Part shown: piece after piece, positions 1 through 7,150 of the stretch
Layout of the letters: the number at the start of each line of letters is the position of its first letter
Position numbering within the stretch: the first letter of the stretch is position 1
DNA from: Candidatus Rhabdochlamydia sp.
GTDB taxonomy: Bacteria; Chlamydiota; Chlamydiia; Chlamydiales; Rhabdochlamydiaceae
DNA: 7,248 nucleotides
Assembly (NCBI GenBank): GCA_030043495.1
Contig: JASHXO010000027.1
Coordinates: forward strand, 1 to 7,248
Reading direction: 5' to 3'
The notes under the pieces: model-generated
The model's database searches: none
The model's input: only the letters and a program-made list of their open reading frames with translations
Told to the model about the DNA's origin: nothing
Made by a program: the position numbers and the translations under genes

Positions 1-1084
<1,084 letters not shown>

Positions 1085-1094
1085 AAATCTATCA

Positions 1095-1128
1095 TGATTC
1101 GAAAACCGTTATTCCAATTTTTGAATCA
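1095..1128. terminator. Stem-loop between convergent genes, candidate bidirectional terminator
   Basis: The 66-bp gap between the two convergent stop codons contains an inverted repeat. TGATTCGAAAA (1095-1105) pairs with TTTTTGAATCA (1118-1128) through 11 pairs including one G-U, around a 12-nt loop. The A/T-rich base of the loop gives A and T tracts on either strand. The stem is GC-poor and no long T-run follows it, so termination strength is uncertain. Its position, exactly where both transcription units end, is the main support. Confidence 0.4.
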
Positions 1129-1150
1129 CTCTATGTATAAACTGAAGTTT

Positions 1151-1543
1151 TTAACCTTTGATCCAGATGGCGAAAGCGGTCACATAAAGCTGACAATGGC
1201 TTATGGATATTAAGACAGAGGAGCCTTTAAGTTTCTTTTCCAAAGTATTGGAGAAATGAACAGAAGGTTTTCCGCTGCTTTCATTGAGGATTTCGATGTC
1301 AAGCCACGAGGCATGCTCGCCAAAACCTGTGCCTAATGCTTTAACAACGGCCTCTTTTGCAGAAAAACGGCCCGCGAAGTGGGGCACAGGATCTTTGTAC
1401 TTTAAACAATAATCCTGTTCCTTTGTGGTAAAAAGACGTGAGATCAAACGCAAACCGTAAGTGTCGATGCTTTTACGGATGCGCTCGATCTCGATAATGT
1501 CGTTTCCAATTCCTAAGATTTGCGAATTTTCAGCGTTCGTCAT
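1151..1543 (-). CDS. acpS: Holo-[acyl-carrier-protein] synthase
   Basis: A 130-residue 4'-phosphopantetheinyl transferase of the AcpS type. It moves the phosphopantetheine arm of coenzyme A onto a serine of acyl carrier protein, which activates the carrier for fatty-acid synthesis in the cytosol. Both family motifs are present. ILGIGNDIIEIERI has the Mg-binding Asp15, and GRFSAKEAVVKALGTG has Glu64 and the catalytic-site lysine. The C-terminal LISISHCQLYVTAFAI strand is also typical. Length matches the family, about 120-130 residues. The start at 1543 is the only in-frame ATG before the first motif and gives a short 9-residue lead. No strong Shine-Dalgarno is visible. The start lies 14 bp inside the end of the upstream PIN/TRAM gene, so translation is probably coupled and the two form one unit. 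The usual GTD of the first motif is GND here, keeping the metal-binding Asp. Confidence 0.95.
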   Translation of the reverse strand: MTNAENSQILGIGNDIIEIERIRKSIDTYGLRLISRLFTTKEQDYCLKYKDPVPHFAGRFSAKEAVVKALGTGFGEHASWLDIEILNESSGKPSVHFSNTLEKKLKGSSVLISISHCQLYVTAFAIWIKG

Positions 1544-2615
1544 TTAAATCTTCATCTTCATCATATTCTTCTTCAGAAAGGCTTTCTTCGTCCATGGCGT
1601 TACAGAAAATCATTCGGCCAGAAGTGGTGTGTTTGACCGAAAGCACTTTTGCGTCGATCATCTCTCCAATATAATTGCCTCCGCCGTTGACGACAACCAT
1701 TGTCCCATCTTCGAGATAGCCGACCCCTTGGCGCGGTTCTTTTCCATAGCGCTGAATCTTAATTTTGATATATTCCCCTGCCTGCATCAGCGGTTTTAAA
1801 GCATTGGAAAGCGTGTGAATATTGATTACTCGAATCCCTTCGATGGAAGCCATTTGGATCCGACTGATATCGGCGGTAAGTAAATTGGCGTCGAGCAAGC
1901 GTGCTAATCTGAGTAATTTTCCCTGGGTGTCTTTGACATCGGGAAAGTCAGTATCATTAAATCGAAGTTCGAGTTCTGGAATGGCTTCAAGTTTTTTGAT
2001 CACTTCAAGGCAACGCCGTGCTTTGGATTTGGAAAACTCATCGCCAATTTCTGACAGGGCATAAAGTTCTTTGATCACAAAACGGGGGACGACGAGCTGA
2101 TGGTCTAAAAGTCCTGTGGCTGCTGCGTCGATGATGCGGGCATCGGCAAGCACGGAACTATCGATGATCAGATCTTTCTTTTTTTCTGTTGTCGGTGAGA
2201 ATTTGACAAAGGGAATGCTGACGTAGAGTTCATCGGACGCTCTTAAGGTCATGATTGTACCAAGATATGTTCCAAAAAGAAAAAGGGCGATTTTGATGAT
2301 TTCAAGCGTCTGTGGCTGCAAAATGATTGAAATGCGACTAATTTCGAGGATGGCATCAAAGACCAGGACAAGCGCTTGGCCCATCAAGTAGCCGATAAAG
2401 ATCCCGATGATGGCAATGTTGAATGAGCGCAGATTAAAGCGTTTGAATGCGACATCGAAACCGATCAGTAAAAACCCAAAGATAAGCCCGATCAAAATTC
2501 CGATCAGAGCATTGACATGGGCAGATCCGGATGGGTTCGAGAGCATAAAGGTTGTCATGAAGAAAATACTCAGCACTACAAAGAGCGTGCGCATAAAAGT
2601 TAGAGAAATATTCAT
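1530..2615 (-). CDS. Membrane-anchored PIN/TRAM domain protein (YacL-like)
   Basis: A 361-residue protein with the architecture of Bacillus YacL. Four membrane helices at about residues 8-25, 34-55, 65-89 and 105-123 are followed by a cytosolic PIN nuclease-like domain (about 148-270) and a TRAM domain (about 277-338). The PIN acidic residues are visible as Asp152 in LIIDSSVLADARI, Glu183 in VIKELYALSE, Asp229 in VKDTQGKLLRLA and Asp249 in LLTADISRI. This suggests a catalytically competent Mg-dependent RNase fold. The TRAM segment GVGYLEDGTMVVVNGGGNYIG is very typical and implies RNA binding. A strongly acidic tail (342-360, mostly Glu and Asp) ends the protein. The start at 2615 has a strong AGGAGA site 5 nt upstream (2621-2626). 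The family's physiological substrate is not established. It is the first gene of a two-gene unit with acpS, transcribed from the promoter candidate at 2697-2725. Confidence 0.92.
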   Translation of the reverse strand: MNISLTFMRTLFVVLSIFFMTTFMLSNPSGSAHVNALIGILIGLIFGFLLIGFDVAFKRFNLRSFNIAIIGIFIGYLMGQALVLVFDAILEISRISIILQPQTLEIIKIALFLFGTYLGTIMTLRASDELYVSIPFVKFSPTTEKKKDLIIDSSVLADARIIDAAATGLLDHQLVVPRFVIKELYALSEIGDEFSKSKARRCLEVIKKLEAIPELELRFNDTDFPDVKDTQGKLLRLARLLDANLLTADISRIQMASIEGIRVINIHTLSNALKPLMQAGEYIKIKIQRYGKEPRQGVGYLEDGTMVVVNGGGNYIGEMIDAKVLSVKHTTSGRMIFCNAMDEESLSEEEYDEDEDLNDER

Positions 2616-2696
2616 GGAAGTCTCCTAATTTTTATTTTTAAGATTGAAACGGGAGATAGGTTGCTTAATATTTATCCTTTCTAAACGTTGTGACGG

Positions 2697-2725
2697 ATTG
2701 TAGAAATCCCTCTCATTTTTGTCGA
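2697..2725 (-). promoter_or_regulatory. Sigma-70-like promoter for the PIN/TRAM-acpS unit
   Basis: Reading the minus strand, TCGACA (2725-2720, one mismatch to TTGACA) is followed after exactly 17 bp by TACAAT (2702-2697, one mismatch to TATAAT). Transcription would start near 2690 and give a leader of about 75 nt before the ATG at 2615. This is the best housekeeping promoter match I found in the window. Assignment is by pattern only. Confidence 0.55.
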
Positions 2726-2729
2726 CAAA
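2718..2729. repeat. Perfect 12-bp palindrome in the divergent promoter region
   Basis: TTTGTCGACAAA reads identically on both strands. It covers the -35 element of the minus-strand promoter and lies 78 bp before the divergent ATG at 2807. A 12-bp perfect dyad in this position fits a binding site for a dimeric regulator that could control one or both genes, but no regulator gene is nearby and chance cannot be excluded. Confidence 0.4.
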
Positions 2730-2806
2730 CTAAAATTTAATTGAATAGACTCGTTACTTAAACTCCTACTTGTGATACCATTTTGTCTAAAATATGAGGT
2801 ATACAA

Positions 2807-3295
2807 ATGCGTTTGAGCAGGGTGACTTGGATAGCGATTTCTGGAGTGATTTGGTTTATTGTCGGCGTGGGGTTACTTACCCTCGGCCTTAATTTTATCG
2901 TCTATAAAGCTCAAATTGATTTCCAAGAAACAACTTCCTTAATCGCTAAGATTGCACCTTTAGCTGGCGGAAGGGAACAAGCCGCTTTAACGCTTATCGT
3001 CATTGGGCTCGTTATCGGTTTTATCAAAGGCCGTTTCGTCCTGGCGAAAACTGTCCGGCGTGTTGTAGAGCGTATTTTAAAACTTGATCCCCCCATTAAA
3101 TTTTCCCAAGTTTACAGCAAGAGATACTTGCTGCTCATTGTCGGGATGATTTTACTGGGATTGAGTATGAAATGGCTAGGATTGCCCATGGAAATTCGCG
3201 GGATGATTGATGTCGCCATTGGATCTGCGTTGATGAACGGGGCTGTTGCCTATTTTCGCACAGCTTTTGCTGTGCAGCGGCGAATAGGGCCTTGA
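2807..3295 (+). CDS. Conserved-looking four-helix membrane protein, unknown function
   Basis: A 162-residue integral membrane protein that I cannot name. Hydrophobic helices are seen at about residues 9-32, 59-76, 106-124 and 132-150. A basic stretch, GRFVLAKTVRRVVERILKL (75-93), follows helix 2, so that loop is probably cytosolic by the positive-inside rule. The last helix contains the Gly/Ala-rich RGMIDVAIGSALMNGAVAYF, which looks like a conserved packing motif. There is no signal-peptide cleavage site and no catalytic motif. GAGG at 2796-2799, 7 nt before the ATG, supports the start. The gene is divergent from the PIN/TRAM gene across a 191-bp gap and convergent with rlmH, whose stop is only 11 bp away. 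It is therefore monocistronic. A transport or envelope role is possible but not shown by the sequence. Confidence 0.85.
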   Translation: MRLSRVTWIAISGVIWFIVGVGLLTLGLNFIVYKAQIDFQETTSLIAKIAPLAGGREQAALTLIVIGLVIGFIKGRFVLAKTVRRVVERILKLDPPIKFSQVYSKRYLLLIVGMILLGLSMKWLGLPMEIRGMIDVAIGSALMNGAVAYFRTAFAVQRRIGP

Positions 3296-3312
3296 TATTT
3301 TTCTTTCTATTT
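3249..3312 (+). terminator. Hairpin plus T-rich tract at the end of the membrane-protein gene
   Basis: A perfect 7-bp GC-rich stem, GCACAGC (3258-3264) with GCTGTGC (3269-3275) and a TTTT loop, lies inside the last codons of the 162-residue gene. CCTATT (3249-3254) and AATAGG (3283-3288) can extend it as an outer stem across an internal loop. A T-rich stretch (3297-3312) follows after the stop codon. The T-tract begins about 20 nt beyond the inner stem, so it is not a textbook intrinsic terminator. With only 11 bp between the convergent stop codons, signals would have to overlap coding sequence. Confidence 0.35.
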
Positions 3313-3732
3313 GTGGTATGCAGACCCTTTTTCGATCTCAAAGGCCCGGTAAATCTGTTCGACTATAATCAGCCGGGTGATTGGATGCGTGAATGTCATG
3401 CGCGATAGAGATAGAAGGCTTTTAGCTTGAGCTTTCATCGAAACGGGAATGCCTTCGGCGCCTCCAATGACAAAACTTAGGCGAGAATAGGCCTCTTGAA
3501 TGGATTTGATCAGAAAAACAGAAAATTCTTCGCTGGAATATTGTGTCCCGTTGGGGTCAAGGCAAATAAAATTTGTCTCTTTTTCTAAGAATTGCTTCAA
3601 TTGCTTATCGTTTTTCGCTAAAATCCATTCAAAAGAAATCAAAGACTTGAGGCGTGCTTCATAAAGATGCAGGGCACTCTGAAGCCAATCTTCTTTTGCC
3701 TTTCCTACAGAATAAATTTTAATTTTAATCAT
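3307..3732 (-). CDS. rlmH: 23S rRNA (pseudouridine1915-N3)-methyltransferase
   Basis: A 141-residue SPOUT-class methyltransferase. RlmH uses S-adenosylmethionine to methylate N3 of pseudouridine 1915 in helix 69 of 23S rRNA on assembled ribosomes. The N-terminal strand MIKIKIYSVGKAKEDW starts directly at the ATG, as in the family. LDPNGTQYSSEEF (58-70) matches the region around the family's LDxxG motif. FVIGGAEG (87-94) is the cofactor-binding loop of the trefoil knot. LSRMTFTHPITRLIIVEQIYRAF and the terminal YHK complete the knot. Length is slightly under the E. coli enzyme of 155 residues. The start codon occupies 3732-3730 and shares two bases with the divergent lgt start at 3731. No Shine-Dalgarno is visible upstream, and the leader must be antisense to lgt codons. 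Confidence 0.95.
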   Translation of the reverse strand: MIKIKIYSVGKAKEDWLQSALHLYEARLKSLISFEWILAKNDKQLKQFLEKETNFICLDPNGTQYSSEEFSVFLIKSIQEAYSRLSFVIGGAEGIPVSMKAQAKSLLSLSRMTFTHPITRLIIVEQIYRAFEIEKGSAYHK

Positions 3733-4921
3733 GGTTGTTCACTTACTTTTATTTTCTTATATTGTTTGGGACCCCAGCCGGGAAATGTTCCATTTCAATC
3801 TTCCCCTCTTGAGTCGTCCGATCTTGTGGTATGGTTTCTTTTTTGCTTTTGGTTTTTTTCTCGGTTATCTTTGCTTAATTTATCTTTTACGCCGCTATTT
3901 TCTCTTTTTAACGCAAATTTGCAAAGAAGATGTTATTTCTTGGCCTGATTTGATCAAAGCGATCGCGAAGCAGGCTCGCCCGATCGCAAAGGCACTCTTT
4001 GCCAAATTGGGCAATCCTTACAAGAAATGGTTTCAAGATTGGACGCTTGGTCAAGAAATTCCTAAAGAGCTGAAAGTGGAGATCCTAAACGCGATGAATC
4101 AAGTCATCGCAGATCCCAAGCTTATATTTAAAGTAGAACTTCCTTCATCGTTCAAGCGACTCCTCGGATATGCCGCAAAGAGGACTGATAGAATTGTGTC
4201 TGCACCTATTCAAAAAAAATTACAATTGCAGTATGAACTTCCAGCTATGATTATCTCTTTAAAGCAGCAGACCACAAAAATTGCTGAGCAGATCACTTTT
4301 CATGTCATCATCGGTGCAATCATCGGTTCACGTCTTGGAGATGTTCTTTTTTATCAAAATTGGTCAGATATCGCGCGCGATCCTTTTTCGATTATCGCTG
4401 TGTGGCAAGGAGGGCTTGCTTCGCACGGTGGAGCTGCCGGCATTTTAATCGCGATATGGATCTTTGCCAAAAAAAGGAAAATGGCATTCTGGCGTGCTGT
4501 CGATTTCACAGTCATCCCTACAGCCATTGCAGCCATATGTATCCGAATCGGCAATTTCTTCAATCAAGAAATTCTCGGTGTCCCGACGGCTCTTCCCTGG
4601 GGAATCATCTTCCTCCGTCCTGCAGATGGAGGGCCTATTGTTCCCCGACATCCTGCCCAACTTTACGAGGCCATTGTTTACTTTTGTATCTTTGTCATTC
4701 TCTTATTTTATTGGCATCGCGGCTTACCCTTTCAAAGGAGTGGGAAATTGACAGGCCTGTTTTTAACGCTTGTCTTTACTTCACGTTTCTTTATCGAATT
4801 TATTAAAATTGAACAAAGTGTGCATATTTCAGGAGGCGCTTTCCTGACAATGGGGCAATGGCTCAGCATCCCCTTTATCTTGCTGGGTCTTTGGCTATTG
4901 GCTAGAAAAAGCTCAAGTTAG
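3731..4921 (+). CDS. lgt: Prolipoprotein diacylglyceryl transferase with a large extra cytoplasmic segment
   Basis: Lgt transfers a diacylglyceryl group from phosphatidylglycerol to the lipobox cysteine of prolipoproteins, the first step of lipoprotein maturation in the inner membrane. The signatures are clear: WYG with Tyr34 in helix 1, IIGSRLGDVLFY (197-208), GGLASHGG with His232, and RIGNFFNQEILG with Arg272, Asn275, Glu280 and Gly283. PRHPAQLYE (305-313), RFFIEF with Arg352 and MGQWLSIP follow. These match catalytic and lipid-binding positions known in E. coli Lgt. The protein has 396 residues against about 270-290 in most bacteria. The excess lies between helix 1 and helix 2 (about residues 62-188). 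It is rich in Lys and predicted helices, with no membrane segment, and should be cytosolic from the family topology. ATG 3731 is the only plausible start, since a stop lies in frame at 3713-3715. No Shine-Dalgarno is present. The stop overlaps the convergent 619-codon gene by 9 bp. Confidence 0.95.
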   Translation: MVVHLLLFSYIVWDPSREMFHFNLPLLSRPILWYGFFFAFGFFLGYLCLIYLLRRYFLFLTQICKEDVISWPDLIKAIAKQARPIAKALFAKLGNPYKKWFQDWTLGQEIPKELKVEILNAMNQVIADPKLIFKVELPSSFKRLLGYAAKRTDRIVSAPIQKKLQLQYELPAMIISLKQQTTKIAEQITFHVIIGAIIGSRLGDVLFYQNWSDIARDPFSIIAVWQGGLASHGGAAGILIAIWIFAKKRKMAFWRAVDFTVIPTAIAAICIRIGNFFNQEILGVPTALPWGIIFLRPADGGPIVPRHPAQLYEAIVYFCIFVILLFYWHRGLPFQRSGKLTGLFLTLVFTSRFFIEFIKIEQSVHISGGAFLTMGQWLSIPFILLGLWLLARKSSS

Positions 4922-6772
4922 GACAGCATCCGCTTGCTTTCGATCGAAGGGAACGAGGGGAGTTGTTTTACGGACGATCTCCTCGAGCTGATGGACCAAA
5001 TGCTCATGATCTAAAGTCGGCCCAGAAAAAAGCAGTGCACAAGAATGCCACTTGAGGAAGCGATCAAAAGAAGATTCTTCATTGGAACCGAACAGATTAT
5101 ACCATGCGTATTTATATAGGACTAGAGACCGGAGGGCTAATTGTCCAGCGTATAAAGTAAGCTCGGGATAGCTTTTAAGATAAGCTTGGCAGATTTCGCT
5201 GATAAATGTATGATGAGGGAGTACAGAAGAATGCTCTTTCCATTTTTGGCAAATCATTCTAAGCAGAGTGCTTTCGGGATCGAGACGGATCCATCGACAC
5301 AACATGTCTCCTTGGATGGTCCAGATGTGGATCCTTTTCTCGATTGCATTCCATTGTTTGATTTGAACGAGGTCTTTGGTTCTTTTAAAAAACTGTACAG
5401 TGTCCTGAACAAGCGCTGAAAATGTGTGGTTGGGATTTTCGATCATGATATTGGCGATTTCTTCTTCGATCCTTTGGCCGATTCGGTAGGGGAGCTTTTC
5501 GAGCAGGCCTTCGGTTTCGCTTAAAGATTTCCAAATGACAATTTCTAAGATGTCATTGTCTTTACCTTGCAGAATGGGAAGTAATGTTGCTTCCTTGTAG
5601 GCTGACCAGATTGTTTCCGCAACATAAGCAGGTGCGCGACAGAATTCTTCGCTTTTCATTAATACGAGTTCTGCGGAGATAAAGGCGTAGAGGGCCTGAG
5701 GTAGGTCCGGCCGATTTTCTTCAGGCTGCGGATAGCTTGTAAGCACTGCTTCTTTAAGAGCGCTTTCAGAAAGGGCTTTCGGCAAATTGCTGGCTAAAGT
5801 GTAGAGGGCGATAATACGTCTGACAAGCTCCGAAAGTTGTGGATGGGGGATCGCGACTTTGCATAGAGACGTATGCCTTCGGATAAAATTATTGATGGCA
5901 TTTTTTTGCTCAGAGAAAAAAAGCGTGTGAAATGTCGAGGACACATACAGTTTTTCGGCAAGCAAGGCAGAAATGTTGCACTGCAGATGATCGAGTGAAG
6001 AAAAACTGGGTAGTTCGTGCAAAGAAAGCAGGGCTTCTTTCACTTTGTGCTCGAGTTCGTTAAACCCGATTGGAGGATCTTTGGCGGTAATCTCCAGAAT
6101 CGATTTCACAATCAGAGAATCGATTTTATCATATTCATCATAGGGACTTTGATTTTGTTCAATCCCGCCAGTGAGCAAATGGCGTTGAACCGACCAAATT
6201 AGTTTCGTCAGTTGCTCGAGCTCGGGGCGAATTCCATCAATGGTTGCAATGCATTCGCTCATTTTCATCGCGAGTTGATGAGCGAAATGGCAGGGATGGA
6301 TATGGACAGGGTTTTTCAATGCTGTATAGTTTTTTAGGTTTTCTTTAATAAAGAAGTGGATATTGAGTTTGCCATCTTGAGTAATGGCTTCTTTTTGCTG
6401 TTGGATCTTCTCAGAATAATAAGCGATTTTTTCCCAAGCTTTTTTCAAGGCGGAGACGCCAAGTCGATATTGTGGAAACTTTTTCTGAAATTCAGGTGCA
6501 ATTTTTAAAATTAAATCTTCCTGAATTTTTAAAGACCATTTTTTTGAAGAGCCGCAATGCTGCATTTCTTGTTTGATCTTTTGAGAAAGGAAGAGATTGA
6601 GATCGGAATAAGGATCATAAAACTCAGGAGATTCATCGACAGAGGAAAGCAATTCAGATAATGGATCATCTTTATCTTTTTTCTTATTATTAATAGCAAT
6701 TGAAGCTGTTACATACTTTGAAGAACTAGACCAGAAATTATCCGAAGAAGGATGTGGTGTTCTTGTTGACAT
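4913..6772 (-). CDS. Large soluble helical hypothetical protein, possibly lineage-specific
   Basis: A 619-residue protein without a domain I recognise. It has no signal peptide and no membrane helix. The first 60 or so residues are polar and low in complexity, rich in Ser, Thr, Lys and Asp (SSSSKY near 15-20, NKKKDKDDP near 29-37), and look disordered. The rest reads as repeated amphipathic helices (for example FQKKFPQYRLGVSALKKAW, QRIEEEIANIMIENP), suggesting an all-helical scaffold-like fold. No nucleotide-binding, protease or kinase motif is visible. In a chlamydial setting, a Ser/Thr-rich unstructured N-terminus is compatible with a type III secretion signal, but it is not diagnostic and no chaperone gene is adjacent. 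Continuous coding over 1.86 kb argues that it is real. ATG 6772 is the first in-frame start and lacks a Shine-Dalgarno. The 3' end overlaps lgt by 9 bp tail to tail. Confidence 0.85.
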   Translation of the reverse strand: MSTRTPHPSSDNFWSSSSKYVTASIAINNKKKDKDDPLSELLSSVDESPEFYDPYSDLNLFLSQKIKQEMQHCGSSKKWSLKIQEDLILKIAPEFQKKFPQYRLGVSALKKAWEKIAYYSEKIQQQKEAITQDGKLNIHFFIKENLKNYTALKNPVHIHPCHFAHQLAMKMSECIATIDGIRPELEQLTKLIWSVQRHLLTGGIEQNQSPYDEYDKIDSLIVKSILEITAKDPPIGFNELEHKVKEALLSLHELPSFSSLDHLQCNISALLAEKLYVSSTFHTLFFSEQKNAINNFIRRHTSLCKVAIPHPQLSELVRRIIALYTLASNLPKALSESALKEAVLTSYPQPEENRPDLPQALYAFISAELVLMKSEEFCRAPAYVAETIWSAYKEATLLPILQGKDNDILEIVIWKSLSETEGLLEKLPYRIGQRIEEEIANIMIENPNHTFSALVQDTVQFFKRTKDLVQIKQWNAIEKRIHIWTIQGDMLCRWIRLDPESTLLRMICQKWKEHSSVLPHHTFISEICQAYLKSYPELTLYAGQLALRSLVLYKYAWYNLFGSNEESSFDRFLKWHSCALLFSGPTLDHEHLVHQLEEIVRKTTPLVPFDRKQADAVLT

Positions 6773-6801
6773 AATTGCATTTTTTTAACGTCGTATTTTT
6801 C

Positions 6802-6832
6802 TGTCTAACGCATATCGATTTTTTTTGTCTAA
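6802..6832 (-). repeat. Two direct copies of TTAGACA upstream of the 619-codon gene
   Basis: On the minus strand TTAGACA occurs at 6832-6826 and again at 6808-6802, with starts 24 bp apart. The copies lie 30-60 bp before the ATG at 6772. Each contains TAGACA, one mismatch from the -35 consensus TTGACA, but neither has a good -10 element at the right distance. They could be paired regulator sites or simply chance in AT-rich DNA. Confidence 0.25.
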
Positions 6833-6895
6833 TAATTTTTGTTTAGTTTTTAAACTTCATTGAATTTTAAGTTTGAATGGTTGAGTAAAACATTT

Positions 6896-7111
6896 TTAAA
6901 GAGATTGGGTTTTTTGAGATAAAAAAATATTCCATTGCAAACTTTTGTTATGTAAATTGTTTGCAACTGAAGTTGTTTGTTGCCTGATATTATTTTGATG
7001 TGTTTTCTCAATCCATTCTTTTATTTTATTGAATTTGTTTTCGAGATAATTGCAGAATTCTTCAACCTTCCAGGGGCTTTCATCAAAGAACCAATTAAAA
7101 ACCTCAAAGGT
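6896..7111 (-). pseudogene. Decayed coding remnant, 71 codons open without a start codon
   Basis: The minus strand is open for 71 codons between a TGA (7114-7112) and a TAA (6898-6896), and contains no Met codon. The translation is unusually protein-like for non-coding DNA. It begins TFEVFNWFFDESPWKVEEF, continues with a Lys/Glu-rich amphipathic helix (NKFNKIKEWIEKTHQNN) and ends in a polar Gln/Asn/Ser-rich tail. A second minus-strand frame (7200 to 7021, 59 codons, containing CSNCMCPEP) overlaps its upstream end, so a single frameshift near 7100 could once have joined them. The most economical reading is the 3' end of a gene whose 5' part was lost next to the GC-rich repeat block. I do not recognise the family. 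It could instead be chance openness, as the plus strand is open here too. Confidence 0.35.
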
Positions 7112-7150
7112 TCAGGGCACATACAATTAGAACAAATATTTGAAACTTGA

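Noticed and set aside
1822..2064. Plus-strand open frame inside the PIN/TRAM gene
   Set aside because: It lies within a strongly supported gene on the other strand and has no conserved features; the same applies to 2407-2628.
2741..2793. Plus-strand promoter TTGAAT or TTGTGA with TAAAAT before the 162-codon gene
   Set aside because: Spacers are far from 17 bp (for example 12 bp between TTGTGA and TAAAAT), so no confident promoter can be placed on this strand.
3667..3948. Alternative plus-strand frame across the rlmH/lgt junction
   Set aside because: It overlaps both recognised genes, is out of frame with lgt and carries no Lgt features.
4360..4806. 148-codon and 95-codon plus-strand frames inside lgt, and minus-strand frames 4354-4563 and 4445-4660
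   Set aside because: All overlap the catalytic part of Lgt in other frames, and their composition is that of frame shadows.
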